Assembly (NCBI GenBank): GCA_013420905.1
Contig: JAAXNY010000001.1
Location: forward strand, 2,108,001 to 2,172,000
DNA from: Collybia mongolica
Taxonomy: Eukaryota; Basidiomycota; Agaricomycetes; Agaricales; Clitocybaceae
Length of the DNA: 64,000 nucleotides
Direction: 5' to 3'
Part shown: piece by piece, positions 43,925 through 55,695 of the stretch
Layout: the number at the start of each line of letters is the position of its first letter
Numbering within the stretch: position 1 is the first letter of the stretch
Position numbers and translations under genes: made by a program
Notes under the pieces: generated by a model
Databases searched by the model: none
Told to the model about the DNA's origin: nothing
What the model saw: the letters and a program-made list of their open reading frames with translations, nothing else

Positions 43925-46900
43925 ATGCTATCCAAAAGACTATTAATCCTTCTCTGGGTATTTTTTGTCCATCTCGCAGGAATATATCTATTTACCCGGG
44001 GGTTCCTGTTGACAAGACTCTCACTTTCTGACCATACCACCTGTTCGACACCGGACTCCTGTACCTTACCCCCGACTCATAAACGCGCAGTACTCCTTAT
44101 TATAGACGCGCTACGATTCGACTTCATCTCGCCGGATCCACCCAACCCAGCATCACCATTCCATCACAATGTCCTGACGCTACCCCGCGAGCTCACAAAA
44201 TCGCGACCGAAAAATTCGTTCGTTTATAATTCGTATGCAGACCCCCCGACAACAACACTGCAGAGGATCAAGGGTATCACCACAGGTTCCTTGCCCACTT
44301 TCGTTGATATTGGGAATAACTTTGGAGGGTCGTCAATAGAGGAGGACTCCATTCTAAAACAACTTCGGTTGGCGGGCAAAAAGGTGCGTATCCTTGTAGT
44401 CGTCTAAAGTACCCTCCACTTACCAAAATATGAAGCAAGGCTGCCTTTATGGGAGATGATACATGGATGTCAGTCTTTCCAGACTCTTTCGAGACCAACA
44501 TGACGTTTCCCTATGATTCGTTCAACGTAGAAGACCTGCACACAGTTGACGAAGGCGTCATCAAACACCTTTTCCCGTTGTTGGAAGATAAAACGCGGCC
44601 CTTCGACTTCCTCATTGGGCATTTCTTAGGTGTCGATCACGTTGGACACCGAGTCGGCCCCGACCACCCAAGTATGAAAGCCAAGTTGCAGCAAATGAAC
44701 GACGTCCTAAAGCGTGTCGTTGAGCTGCTCGACGACGACACGTTACTTGTCGTCCTTGGGGACCATGGCATGGATCGTTCAGGGGATCATGGCGGCGACG
44801 GAGTGCATGAGACATCTGCCGCACTGTGGATTTATAGCAAAGGGCCAGCGATCTCGCAAGGCAACTTTCCCGTCCCTTCTGGCATTCTTCGATATACGAC
44901 GTTCCCTGAGACTACTGTGGCACATCGAGCCGTTCAGCAAATAGATATATTACCCAGCCTTTCACTCCTGCTTGGACTTCCCATTCCTTTCAACAACCTC
45001 GGTACGGTTATCCCCGAACTATTTTCGCGGGGTCGGAAGGGCAGCGATTTGGCCCGTGCTCTCGAAATCAACGCTGCTCAGGTGAAGACATACCTCGACA
45101 CATACCGCTCCAGCCCATCAGGGGGAGAACTGGATGATGCATGGCAGGGACTGCAATCTGCATGGAGTGCCACCAACGCTCCATCTTCGGAAGAAATAAA
45201 ATTGATCACGCTTTCTAACTACATTCGTGTCTCGTTAGGAGTCTGCCGTTCCATGTGGGCGCAATTCAACCCGCTACTCATGAGCCTTGGCCTTGCTTTG
45301 TTGGGGATAGGCATCCTTGCTACATGGTCTATCTATGCAGGATTGTCCCAAGCCAAGAGTGGCTGGGATGCTTGGCTGAATGCACAATTACCGTGGTGCC
45401 TCCGGGGCATTGCTGGTGGAGCTGTGGTTGGCTTTGCTGCTTCTATTCCCTTCGGCCCGTATCTTCCAGGACTGGATGCATTGGATTGTATCCTCTTCGC
45501 TTCCCCTCTCGCATCATCATTAGTGTTCATCGTGTCGTCGCCACCACCAATCACATTCACGACGCTCAAGTCAACTCCATTCATCCTCATCCTTCACGCA
45601 GTCGCATTTCTTTCCAATTCATTCACATTTTGGGAAGACAGGATCGTCCCGTTCCTCCTCGTCACGTCCATCATTCCTTTCGTGCTTACAGGATTCACTG
45701 CACCAGTGGCTCGCCTCAGATACCGCATCCTCGGCTTCTCCCTCCTCTTCGCTGTCTGCGTTCGGCTTATGTCGATCAGTACCATATGTAGGGAAGAACA
45801 ACAGCCCTACTGCCATGTCACGTTCTATGCTTCCTCATCACTACCATCACCGCCTTTTCCCGTCCTCCTATTATCTGTCCCAACCGCACTGGGCTTACCC
45901 TGGGTGATAGGGCGGTTCATGAGAATAACGCGCTCAGACGTGGGCATTGCCCGCTCGTTTTTGCCTCTCGTCCTGCGTCCTTCATTGGTTGCAGGCGCAG
46001 GGTATTGGATACTGGAGTGGGCTGATTCTGCTGACATCCTCGGCCAGAAATGGGCGCCGCTGCTGCGGATCATCAGGACCTGGGTTGCCCGATTCACTTT
46101 CGGCCTGGCCATACTCGGAGGTGGAGCGTTGTGGTGGATTATCCCGCTGTGTTTGGACATCGAGATCAAAATACCTGACTCAGGGGAGAAGAAACGCCAG
46201 GTTCAAGTTATTGGGTATGCTAATGCTTTCGGATCTCCTTACTTCATATTTTGGACCATCGCCCTGGCTATTATCTACGCCACTACCCAGCTCACAGGCC
46301 AGCTTGTCCTAGCCCTGTCAACTATCGCTTTGATGGCCTACCTTGAGGTCGTAGATAGTGTTCGCGACGTCAGGAACATCGAAGCGGCGTTTGCAACAGC
46401 CACACCCTCGACTCTTCTCAACGCTTCTGCCGAGACTAATCAGTCACCGCCCATCGAATTCGCCGATGTCGTACCCCTTGCGCTCCTCGGGATCCATACG
46501 TTCTTTGGGACGGGACATCAAGCGGTGATCTCCTCGTTGCAATGGAAATCAGCTTTCCTGTTGACGCCAACGGTCGCCTACCCTTGGGCTGTGATAACAG
46601 TCGTACTAAACTCGATCGGCCCGCTGTTCCTGATGGGGCTCGCCATTCCTCTGCTTGCATTGTGGAACCGTGCCCCACTCCCGATTTTGACGTCGTCCTC
46701 GGATGACGCAGATACTGTATCGGAACCTGACAACCAAATTAAAGGCGAGAGCACCCTCGCCGCCTTAGGAATTATGATGTACTATGCTATGCTGCTGCTG
46801 GGCACGGCAGTGAGTGCAGCTATACTCAGGAGACATCTCATGGTATGGAAAGTCTTTGCGCCTCGCTTTATGCTGGGTGTCCTTGGAGTGTTGGTTACTG

Positions 46901-47001
46901 ATGTTGCAGTGCTGGTGGGTGTGGGTGTGGGGGTTGAGAGAATCGCTAGTCGGGTCGGCAGGATGTTCCGCAAAGTATCTGGTCTTGAAAGTACACGATG
47001 A
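43925..47001 (+). CDS. GPI13: GPI ethanolamine phosphate transferase 3 (Gpi13/PIG-O)
   Basis: Adds phosphoethanolamine to the third mannose of the GPI precursor in the ER, the step that lets the transamidase attach GPI to proteins. Two exons (43925-44383 and 44440-47001) with one 56-nt intron give 1006 aa, the normal length. The ATG at 43925 places a signal anchor first (LLILLWVFFVHLAGIYLF). Then comes the lumenal alkaline-phosphatase-fold domain: LLIIDALRFDF (metal ligand), PPTTTLQRIKGITTGSLPTF with the nucleophile Thr, MGDDTW, FLGVDHVGHRVGPDH and LGDHGMDRSGDHGG. The second half is multi-pass membrane. No defects seen. Downstream, T-rich sequence leads into a transposon-rich region. Confidence 0.95.
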
Positions 47002-47404
47002 CGGCGAGAATTTGGTTGTAAATTCTGAGCAGGTGTTTGTCACTGCTTTCTGGTGTCTTAATTTACGCTATAAGATATTTACTTTCGGAAAATGTGTCCC
47101 TCGATTAAGCTTATTACTAATAGTTTCGGTACAGAGTCCATGATTTATGTCGTGTCAAGTGGAATTCGCCAAGATATGGATCAAGCACTTATACAGAACA
47201 CAACTGACATACTGAAATCTGACACTTACCTCAGGAAAAGGCATATCTTAAGTTACACTCACTGCTTGCTGGGCACTGAACTATGTTTAGAACTTGTTTG
47301 AATCTCCTGGCCCGGAAGTGGTCTCGAATAAAAATTATGCTTTTTGGTGAGCATCACTGGTGTTACATCTGTAATGCTGCTGCAAGTGACACTCATTAGT
47401 ACTC
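47002..47404. other. Intergenic after GPI13
   Basis: The AT content rises quickly after the stop codon. No gene seen. Confidence 0.35.
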
Positions 47405-47565
47405 ACCCTCAGTAAAAAAAAAGCGGCAGAAATTTCAACATTAGTCTGACTAAAGGCACAATTTTCGGTTGACTTTAAGCAGATTTTTATGCAACTTTTC
47501 CCTGACTATGTCCGAATTTCGGATTAGGAATTGACTAAACACAACTTTTTTTTTTTACTGAGGGT
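47405..47565. mobile_element. Small palindromic-ended element (MITE-like)
   Basis: Begins ACCCTCAGTAAAAAAAAA and ends in its inverse, TTTTTTTTTTTACTGAGGGT, with a 161-bp noncoding AT-rich body. The flanks show no clear target duplication. The inverted ends and size fit a non-autonomous DNA transposon. Confidence 0.5.
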
Positions 47566-48018
47566 CATGAGAGCCATTTTTTAGACTACCAGATTGATTT
47601 AGACTGCTTTTGAAAGTAATTAGAGTTAGAGGTAATATCAAAATGGATTGACTGAGATATCAGGTCAGATCCATGATATTTGTAGAGTATTATTAAAATC
47701 ATCAGAGTTCGAGATGGTGTAAGAACCATGGGTTGATTAGGATATTAGATTAGATCAGACCAAGGCTATACTGTATATACTTCAAAGGGTATAGTCAATC
47801 CTGCCTTAACCCATGGCCCTTCATAGAAGCCAAAATGTATGGGTTATCATAGGTTATGGGTTCTGTAAGAGGTTGTTTTAGGGTCTTCTCTGAGACTTGT
47901 ATTATGCTAATATATTATATCTATGTATGTCTCTATAGTTACTTGATATCTAGGTGTCTCAAGGAGCAAAAAAATCAGTAAGAGTTGTAGATCAAAGGGA
48001 ATAGGTGTCTAGGTGCAT
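47566..48018. other. AT-rich noncoding
   Basis: No gene seen; contains repeated motifs such as ATGGGTT and AGAACCATG that recur near 48520-48640, suggesting an old repeat. Confidence 0.3.
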
Positions 48019-48400
48019 CTAGCAGCTAAATTTCACAAGATTGACCTCCAACTTATGTGCAAAAGGTTTGTCAAGGTCAGCAACATATTTTGAAAGGGTC
48101 AAGGCAGCAGTAAGTGCCTCCTTGTGAGATGGTTTGACCTCTGCAATCTCATCTGGGCCACCATCACTGGCATTCTCCTCTCTCTGCTGCTCTGTCTTGC
48201 ACCACTCCAAAACAGTGTGCTGCTCCAACAAAATTGGCCTCATTATCCAACCAGTACTTGTCTTCTTCAGAAATGTGTTCCTTGTTGAATAGACAGGTGG
48301 AGAGAGCATCTTTACATGTCTTCATCCCCTCCTTCAGTCAAGTGAGGCCTGCCTTGAGCACTTCAAGTGGTTTCTTCCCCATTGTGTGCTACATTGAGCC
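48019..48400 (-). pseudogene. Transposon-associated protein relic
   Basis: The minus strand codes for KKPLEVLKAGLT, then LKEGMKTCKDALSTCLFNKE and EEDKYWLDNEANF in one frame, and EQHTVLEWCKTEQQ and SHKEALTAALTLSKYVADLD in another. This is the type of charged helical protein found with agaricomycete DNA transposons. A stop and a frameshift show decay. I cannot name the superfamily with confidence. Confidence 0.35.
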
Positions 48401-49498
48401 AGGAAAATTGTTACTGGGCTCATTCAAATTTGTAACAATACATTCAAATTATGTTACATGTAGGCACTAAAGTACTCCACAAGATCAACCTCTGGCTGGG
48501 CTCATTTTTAGGTAAAGTATGGGTTATGGGGTCCATGGAAGCCCAAAACCCATGGGTTTCAACAAGTTATGAGTTGACAGAGATATGGGTTAGGCCAGGT
48601 TTGACTGTAGTTAGAGTTAGAAAAGATGCCAGAACCATAGATTGATTAAAACTATATATATCAGATCAATATTATATTTACATTATTTTCAATAGTAATC
48701 AGAGTCTATCAGTGCTACTATTTAGTAAAGACTGGACTGGGTTAAATTATGGTTGTTTTTGGACTATCATCATGAATTCTGTAGCTTATTAAAGACTAAT
48801 TCTTTTTAAATCCAAGACATGATTGATTGGTTTATTTCATTACTGTAGGAATATATTTATATAATGGGAAGTTGACCTGAACATGATCAGAGTTGGAGGT
48901 AGTATTGGAGCTGTAATTATTATAGTATTGTTAAAAGCAATCTGAGTTAGAGGTAAAATTAGGACTACAATTTGATCTACAATGAAACTATGTCAAAGCT
49001 TACTTTTGGACTATTTTCATTAGTACTTTCTTGAATGGATATTCCCATAGCCAGTCAATATAAACATGATATCCTTGTATTTAAAAAGGTTATATAATCA
49101 TATGTGCCATTTATCAGACAGACAGCTAGGCAAGATCAAGGTAGATTAAGGCTAAACTGCCATACCTTTTTTTGTTTAATGTGGAATCATTGTCCCCTGG
49201 GGCTGAGCCCTATGGGGACTTTACATTTTGTGTACACTAAGGGGACCCAAAGCCCCAAGGTGTACTGGCTGTTCCTCCAAGTGCCATAGACAGCCCACTC
49301 TCAGTGTGTCCCCCTATAGTCTGACACAGTAACACTGTTTTGGGCACAATAGTTCTGGCAGTTACCTCCTTGTACTCTCACTCATATAGTCCTTGTCCTA
49401 TCCTTGACCCTGTGTAGCTCTAAAGTACCAGCCTCCATTACCCATGTGGGTGTTAGGTGGTAGGTACAGGACTGGTGGATACTAGGGTTGTATTTGTG
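48401..49498. other. AT-rich noncoding repeat-like DNA
   Basis: No gene seen. Repeated motifs such as TAGAGTTAGAGGTAA indicate decayed repeats. Confidence 0.3.
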
Positions 49499-49516
49499 TA
49501 CAGTAGGTCAAAAAAC
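49499..49516 (+). repeat. Isolated Tc1-type terminal sequence
   Basis: TACAGTAGGTCAAAAAAC here is identical to the outer end of the Tc1 element at 52667-54276 (its right end, reversed, with the flanking TA). No matching opposite end was found nearby, so it is a stray terminus or the edge of a larger rearranged element. Confidence 0.5.
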
Positions 49517-50209
49517 CACTGTGCACCTGGTGGGGGAGGTTTTTCCCCCACTTAATGGATGAAAGCAGCATTTCTTAAGTTTAGTGGATGAATCTAAAGG
49601 GTATGAAATTGGGATGAAACTTCATCCCAGATATTTCATCCCTTGAGAGAATGAATTTCTGCTCTGATAATTTCAGAAATTTTCATCCCTTAGTGGTGTG
49701 AACTTTATGGGACAATTTTAATCCAGTGAAAAAGAGGGGAATTTCATCCTATAATGGGTGGGTTTTATTAGATCATTTTAATCTATTAGAGAGTGAACTT
49801 TCATCCCATGAAAGGTGGAATATGTGGGATGATTTAAGTTCAGCATAGAAGGTATTTCATCCCACAAATAGTGGGTTTATGGGATGACTTTACTGCCTTA
49901 GATGAATCATTTAGAAAAGAAGAAATTGACATTTTGGTTAGATTAGAATGAAGTGTTATATGTAGTATGAAATGACTGTGTTAATTGACCTATATATATA
50001 TATATATGACTAGTACTATTGGTCCATACTATGTACTTGAGTCTAAATTGTATTCAATATTGAGTACTTATAATGTACTGACTACATTTGTATAGAACTA
50101 CTACATACTAGAAAATGACATCTACTTACCAAATTTATGAGGAGGCTGGGGAAGGGGCCAGGAGGCCAGGCAGAAGTAGCAGCAGGCGATAGTTGTGGTA
50201 TGAGAGCAA

Positions 50210-50545
50210 GTGCATCGGGGTCTGTCTTTGGTGTCTGCGTTGGTGTCTGCACCTGCATCTGCATGCATGTCCATGGCGGTGTCTGCGTCCGTGTCGATGT
50301 CTGTGTCCGTCATCTGGGTCTGCACCTGCATCTGCATGGTGGCGTCTGCGTCCGTGTCGATGTCTGCATCCGTGTTGATGTTGGTGTCAATGTCAATGTT
50401 GGTGTTGGTGTTGGTGTCTGCGTCGTCATCCATTATTGGTGTCAGTGTCGGTGTCTGCGTCGTCGTCCATCATTGGCATCTGCGCCTGCATCTGCATGCA
50501 TGTCTGTGGCAGCGTCTGTGTCCATGTCAATGTCTGTGTACATTG
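50210..50545. repeat. Degenerate hexanucleotide minisatellite
   Basis: Built from variants of GTGTCTGCGTCC/GTGTCGATGTCT. Read on the minus strand it gives Asp-Thr-Asp-Ala repeats without stops, and on plus Val-Cys/Val-Ser repeats. This is expected of a repeat in units of six and is not evidence for a gene. Confidence 0.75.
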
Positions 50546-52180
50546 TCAGTAGCCTGCATCTGCGTCTCGCCTGTGTCCTTTGGTGTCCGTCCTCTGCATC
50601 CATTGCACGTCTCAGATTCCTGAGGCTTTCCTGGGGGGGTTGTGCTGTGTAGTGAGTGTGTGTGTGAGTAGAATTTTGTGATGACTCACCTCCCTCTGCC
50701 CCTCAGGGCGCCCTTTCCTTGTCATCCCCTCGTTCCATGTCCTTGTCCACCCTTCGCCCCACTCCCCTGGGTGTGCGTGCCCTCATTGCTGTTTCGTGTG
50801 CCGTCATTTGCCTTTCATGTGTTTTGGGGAGCTTCTGGTGCTTGGGGGGCCATGCATTTGGTTTTGGTGTTTGCATGTTGACATTGGGCAGTTTGGTGGG
50901 CATTGCTGATGTGGTTGAAGATCATCAACAAAGGTGTGGCAATGGTAATGTGACCTGGTCACGTGCTTTGTAACCATGTGACCACATTTGTAGACTTGGG
51001 ACTGCTTGTCCCCTCACTAAGAATGCCAGTCTTGCCCAGCGGTTATCCATGCCAAAGGTATTAGTATTACATAATGATCCTCCCTGCGACCATTCAAACC
51101 TGGTGGGTGCACATTTTTCAGCCTCCTATTAAAAATGAATAGTATACAATTTGAATAAATAAATAATAAAATTTGTCAGTGTCCTCAGATTTGATCACAT
51201 GGCTTTGTTGACCAAGATGCCCGACGGCTGAACATTCCAAGCTATATTATGCGTTGGCAGCTGCTTTCACACACTTTCCTTCTTGCTCTCGTACCACCAC
51301 CATTGCCCGTTGCTGCCTCCCATCCTCCCCCTCGTAGTAAGCACTCTTCATTGATAGATTACAATTAGTATAATGTTAGATTACAATTACTATCATAATA
51401 CTTATAGTAGTCATTTGAATTCCAATACAAACTATAAGGCTTTGTTAAGAATATTAATAAATGCTAATAATGATCCTACAGGAAACCAAAGGACATCATT
51501 AGTATGCAGGATAAAACCATGCCTGACAATGTCCTCAACATGGTACACCACTTCGTTGACCTCAAAGTGCAGGTGGACAATGAGGGGGTCTCAGTATGTC
51601 TGTCAATCCAATCTAATCCAAAGCACATTAACATTGACCCATTTTACAGATCACTTCATTACAACAAGGTCAACAAAGACAATGAGCAGTCTGGCAGTGC
51701 ACGAAGACCAACAACTTCCATCCATTACTTAACTTTCTTTTATCTTTATCATGCTAATCTGACCAGCCGAACTCACCACCTTATGTAAAGTTGCTCATGC
51801 TAAAGAAAAAGTAGGGAGTCCTATTCCATGCCCACTGTGTGGCATTGCTGGAAATGGGTTCTGTCTCCAGACGCAGCTTCAGGATGACAAGAATTTATAT
51901 AGGGCAATTTGGGTAAGTTTTCTCATTACTAACCTCAATACATGATTCTAACAAATCACAGTGTTGCGTTTGCAGTCTGGTTGGTAATGCTGGTGATCAG
52001 GAACTTTGGAATGAGGGATATGAATCAGAGGTATACTAGTTGATAGAGCATTCAAATTACAATACCTTAGATCTTATGGATGTTAAACCTTAACTGTACA
52101 AAATGAACAAAGTGTGTTTATTGATAACAGGGAAGAAATAATGAATTCAAATTTAAGTGACATAAATGGCATGGAATTAA
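50546..52180. other. Core of the candidate element: no intact gene
   Basis: Two overlapping open stretches at 51373-51788 are compatible with a decayed exon (MVHHFVDLKVQVDNEGVSVC in one frame), preceded by AT-rich sequence. No domain recognised. Confidence 0.3.
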
Positions 52181-52666
52181 TCCCCACAAAGGCTATTATT
52201 CTCACCTGTGATGGTATGAAATCCATCCCTACAAAGGCTATTATTTTCATCTATCATGGTATGAAATTCATCCTATAGCCTCAAAAATTTGCAGTAATGT
52301 TACCCCAAAAAACATTGCTATTCTCACCCATCAAGGTAGTAGATTAATCCCATATTGATAGGAATTACCTCCTACAATGGTTGTTTTTTCCACCTATGGT
52401 GACATGAAATTCATCCCATAGCCTTGAGAATCAGGGGGTATGAATATGGACAAATTTCGCATGAAATTCATCCACTAAATTATACCTTAAGGGGGGGTTT
52501 TCCATCCATTTTTCCCCCCACAGGGGGTGTGTTTTCAAACATCTTCAAGATGAAATTCATTACATTTTAGGATTGTTAAGTGAATGAATTTCATATTTTT
52601 AATGTATTATTTCTATTATTTAAGAGGATGAAACACAGGGTTGAATTTCATCTATTCTCAGTTTCA

Positions 52667-54276
52667 CAGTGAACTGTCCCAATGTTTGGTCATTTTATAA
52701 TGATTTACTTATAACAGAGTACTGGGGATTAATATCATTCTGAGAAAAATATATATGATACTACACCATATTAGCTTTGAAATGAGCCCTTACTTTCCTT
52801 ATTTGAATAAAAACTCATTTCATAACAAATTGAACAAAATAATTACTCATTGGGACAGTTTTTTGACCTATGCTTAATTTTGGCAAGATCTTTACTGCAG
52901 CAAGCTTTAACATCAAGTGACGTATTGTGGGAACAATAAACAAAGTCATGTGACCATGTTGATATAAATTCAACATGTTTCCATCATTACAATCATTCTT
53001 TCCTTCCCCCATCATCCCATGAGACCTACATCTTCTACCCAACGCCTTTCTGTGATCTCCCTTCTTCAAGAAGGCTATACCTTGCGTCAGATCCAGTCCA
53101 AAACCACTCTGGGAAAGTCTACCATTGGGAGAATCAAGAAGGAACTGGATATGGACAAGGAAAACCACAGGGGGGGACATTCTTCTAAGCTCTCTCCTGG
53201 TGACAAATGGTCAATTATTTGACAAATCACCACTGGAAGGCTTGATAATGCTGTAGAGGCCACCCATTTCATCAACCAAACTCTTCCCAACCCTGTCACA
53301 CCCCAAACAGTCAGGAATGCACTCAAAAAGAATGACTTTTGTAGTGTTGTCAAGAGAAAACGTCCTCTTCTCAAAAATGCTCATCGACTGCAACGTCTTC
53401 AATGGGCAAGATACCATGAAAACTGGACAGTGGAGGATTGGAAAAGGATCTTATGGTCAGATGAGGTCAAAATCAACAGGATTGGGTCAGATGGAAGGAC
53501 TTATACTTGGAAGAAGAAGGGAGAACCACTTTCTGACAGAACCACCACTCCTACTGTCAAACATGGAGGAGGAAATAATCTTATGGTGTGGGGTTGTATG
53601 GGGTGGAATGGAGTAGGAGTGCTTACAGAGGTCCAGGGGATTATGAATGCAGACCAATACTGCCAGATTTTGGATGGGGGAGTAGTGGAAAGCTTTGAAA
53701 AGCTGGAGATGCCAGAGGGAGAGAGGATGTTTCAGCAGGACAATGACCCCAAACATGCATCCAACAAGGCAACCAAGTGGTTTGAAGACAACAACATTGA
53801 TGTTATGGTCTGGCCAGCATAATCCCCTGATATCAACCCCATTGAACATCTCTGGGTAGTGTTGAAGAAGGCACTTAAGAAGTACCCAACAGCCCCCAAA
53901 GGAGTACATGAGTTGTGGGATAGGGTGGTAGTGGAATGGAATGGAATTCCACCAGAAACATGCCAGACACTTATAGAAAGCATGCCTAGAAGGGTTCAAG
54001 CAGTTATTAAGGCAAAAGGTGGTCATACCAAGTATTAATTGTGTAAATAGAGACTTTGGAGATGTAGGTCAAAAAACTGTCCCAATGAGTAATTATTTTG
54101 TTCAATTTGTTATGAAATGAGTTTTTATTCAAATAAGGAAAGTAGGGGCTCATTTCAAAGCTAATATAGTGTAGTATCATATATATATTTCTCAGAATGA
54201 TATTAATCTCCAGTACTCTGTTATAAGTAAATCATTATAAAATGACCAAACATTGGGACAGTTTTTTGACCTACTG
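52667..54276 (+). mobile_element. Tc1/mariner element with double-ended arms
   Basis: The transposase is flanked by two inverted arms of about 200 bp. The left arm (52667-52875) has ACTGTCCCAATG at its outer side and CATTGGGACAGTTTTTTGAC at its inner side. The right arm (54065-54276) is the reverse, with the full outer end ...GTTTTTTGACCTACTG followed by TA. So each arm carries the terminal motif at both of its own ends in opposite orientation. The left outer end is damaged: CAGTGAACTGTCCC where CAGTAGGTCAAAAAACTGTC would be expected. Confidence 0.8.
53019..54038 (+). pseudogene. Tc1-family transposase (DD34E), two in-frame stops
   Basis: One frame of about 340 codons from ATG 53019 to TAA 54038. 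The N-terminal HTH region has RLSVISLLQEGYTLRQIQ and KSTIGRIKKEL. The catalytic domain has WSDEVKIN (first Asp), FQQDNDPKHAS (second Asp) and SPDINPIEHLW (Glu); 34 residues separate the last two, as in Tc1. The frame is broken by TGA at 53220-53222 and TAA at 53820-53822. Both fit a single C to T change, from Arg CGA and Gln CAA. Apart from these the protein is complete. Confidence 0.85.
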
Positions 54277-54852
54277 TAGGTGTCAGTATAATCCACATGT
54301 GGACTGCAAATCTGCCCATTCCCTCAGTATTCTTGTAGTGTAGTTTGGTATAGATGTGCTCTCTGCACAATGAGTTTCCTGTCAAAGATTTGTCCCTGTT
54401 GACATGTTTCACTAGGATTGAATAGAGTACATCACCTGGTTCTTTTGAAACATCCTGTGTCCTTCACAAATTCTAGTATAGCTTTCATCCCCTTCTTGTC
54501 ATTTAGTACATATTTTCTGTCCCTTGCCCTTGTACCTACTTTTTGGCTTAGAGCTTATGTTTACATAAGTAACTCATTCATCATCCTGGGTTTGCAGGGA
54601 AATTCAGCATACCCAACAAGATCCAGTGTTGTTTTTCCCATGGTTAGTAATTTTGAGGTACATCAGTAAGACTTTGTAGTTGTGGAAATACTTTTCTAAC
54701 TGTGAGAATTGAAATTAGCTGACACATAGATTTCAAACAAAAAGGCAACTGCTAACATGGGCTGCATTTAATAATATAAATTTGAGTTGATTGGTCTTTT
54801 TCTTGGGATATCTCAAGAATCAAATAATAACTGTCCACTGCATAATCATCTG
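54277..54852. other. AT-rich noncoding
   Basis: No supported gene; 54418-54669 is open on plus but has no start context or domain. Confidence 0.3.
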
Positions 54853-55250
54853 TGTAAGGGCAACTTTACATTGTGCTACACTGACCCAAGTTGGCCAATG
54901 CATGATCTAGCAGAGGAATGCAAAGTCATATTATAGACATCAAGTAACAGGCTATATACTTACCTAGCAGAGGAATCCAAAGAGAATACTCTACCCTATG
55001 TACCTATTTCAAACCATAGCTGTGAAGTCCCATTGTTGCCATGTGGCTCAGGGTTGTAATGTATACTATCTATGAGTAATCTGACATACTCTGACTGGAA
55101 CCCAATGTACTCCAATTAGAACCTGATGTGTGAGTGTGAGTTCTAATGTGTGGATGCCAGTACCAATACTGACATGCCATACCAATCTCCATGCCAATGC
55201 CAATGTGTGAAGTCAGGGTAGTATGTATGGAAATGGGCATTTCCCTTATA
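54853..55250 (-). mobile_element. Diverged LTR related to the 448-bp family (minus orientation)
   Basis: Outer edge TGTAAGGGCAACT as in the 448-bp LTR; inner edge degraded (TTATA). It retains AGAGAATACTCT, the start motif of the 448-bp family, on plus. The body matches the reverse of 55381-55695. The 5-bp flanks ATCTG and CTTTG agree only in part, as expected for an old insertion. Confidence 0.6.
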
Positions 55251-55380
55251 CTTTGCCAACATCTGGCCAAACAGACAATATTAATGAAGTTCCCACAATA
55301 TAAATAATGTATATCCTGGCAAAAGCAAGGCTAATGGAAACTATTAAAATTGCTACTACTCCTAGACATATGGAGGGGGT

Positions 55381-55695
55381 TGTAAGGAGAATGCCCATTC
55401 CCACACATACTACCCCAACTTCACACATTGGCATTGGCATTGGTACTCATGCCTGCACATCAGATTCTAGTTGGAGTATGTCAGGTTCCAGTCAGAGCAC
55501 ATTGGTTTGCTTGTAGATAGTGTACATTATGACCCTGAGCCACATGGCAACAATGGGACTTTACAGCTATGGTTTAAAATAGGTACATAGGGTAGAGTAG
55601 CAGAGGATCCTCAGAGTATTCTCTTTGGATTCCTCTGCTAGATCATGCATTGGCTGACTTGGGGTCAGTGCAGTGCACATACAGTTGCTCTTACA
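55381..55695 (+). mobile_element. Diverged solo LTR related to the 448-bp family, perfect target duplication
   Basis: Starts TGTAAGGAGAATGCCC and ends GTTGCTCTTACA, 315 bp, flanked by GGGGT on both sides (55376-55380 and 55696-55700). It has TTTAAAATA about 40 nt before CAGAGTATTCTCTTTGGAT, which repeats the start motif of the 448-bp LTR although most of the surrounding sequence has changed. Confidence 0.8.

Larger units (their letters stand above)
49517..52530. mobile_element. Candidate 3-kb non-autonomous element with subterminal repeats
   Basis: The left edge (about 49520-49600) and right edge (about 52440-52530, reversed) resemble each other: CACC..GTGGGGG, a C-run, CTTAA, then TTTAGTGGATGAAT. 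Inside each edge for about 350 bp the motif GGGATGAAAT or its complement ATTTCATCCC recurs many times in both directions, at 49560-49900 and at 52190-52650. No transposase is present; the core holds the minisatellite at 50210-50545 and short coding-like stretches near 51500-51780. Boundaries and target duplication are not established. Confidence 0.4.

Noticed and set aside
50137..50652. 171-residue Val/Cys-rich frame
   Set aside because: Produced by the hexamer minisatellite; the same stretch is open in several frames on both strands.
54418..54669. Possible short secreted protein in AT-rich DNA
   Set aside because: Hydrophobic residues come from T-rich sequence; no cleavage site or conserved structure, and it lies among repeat remnants.
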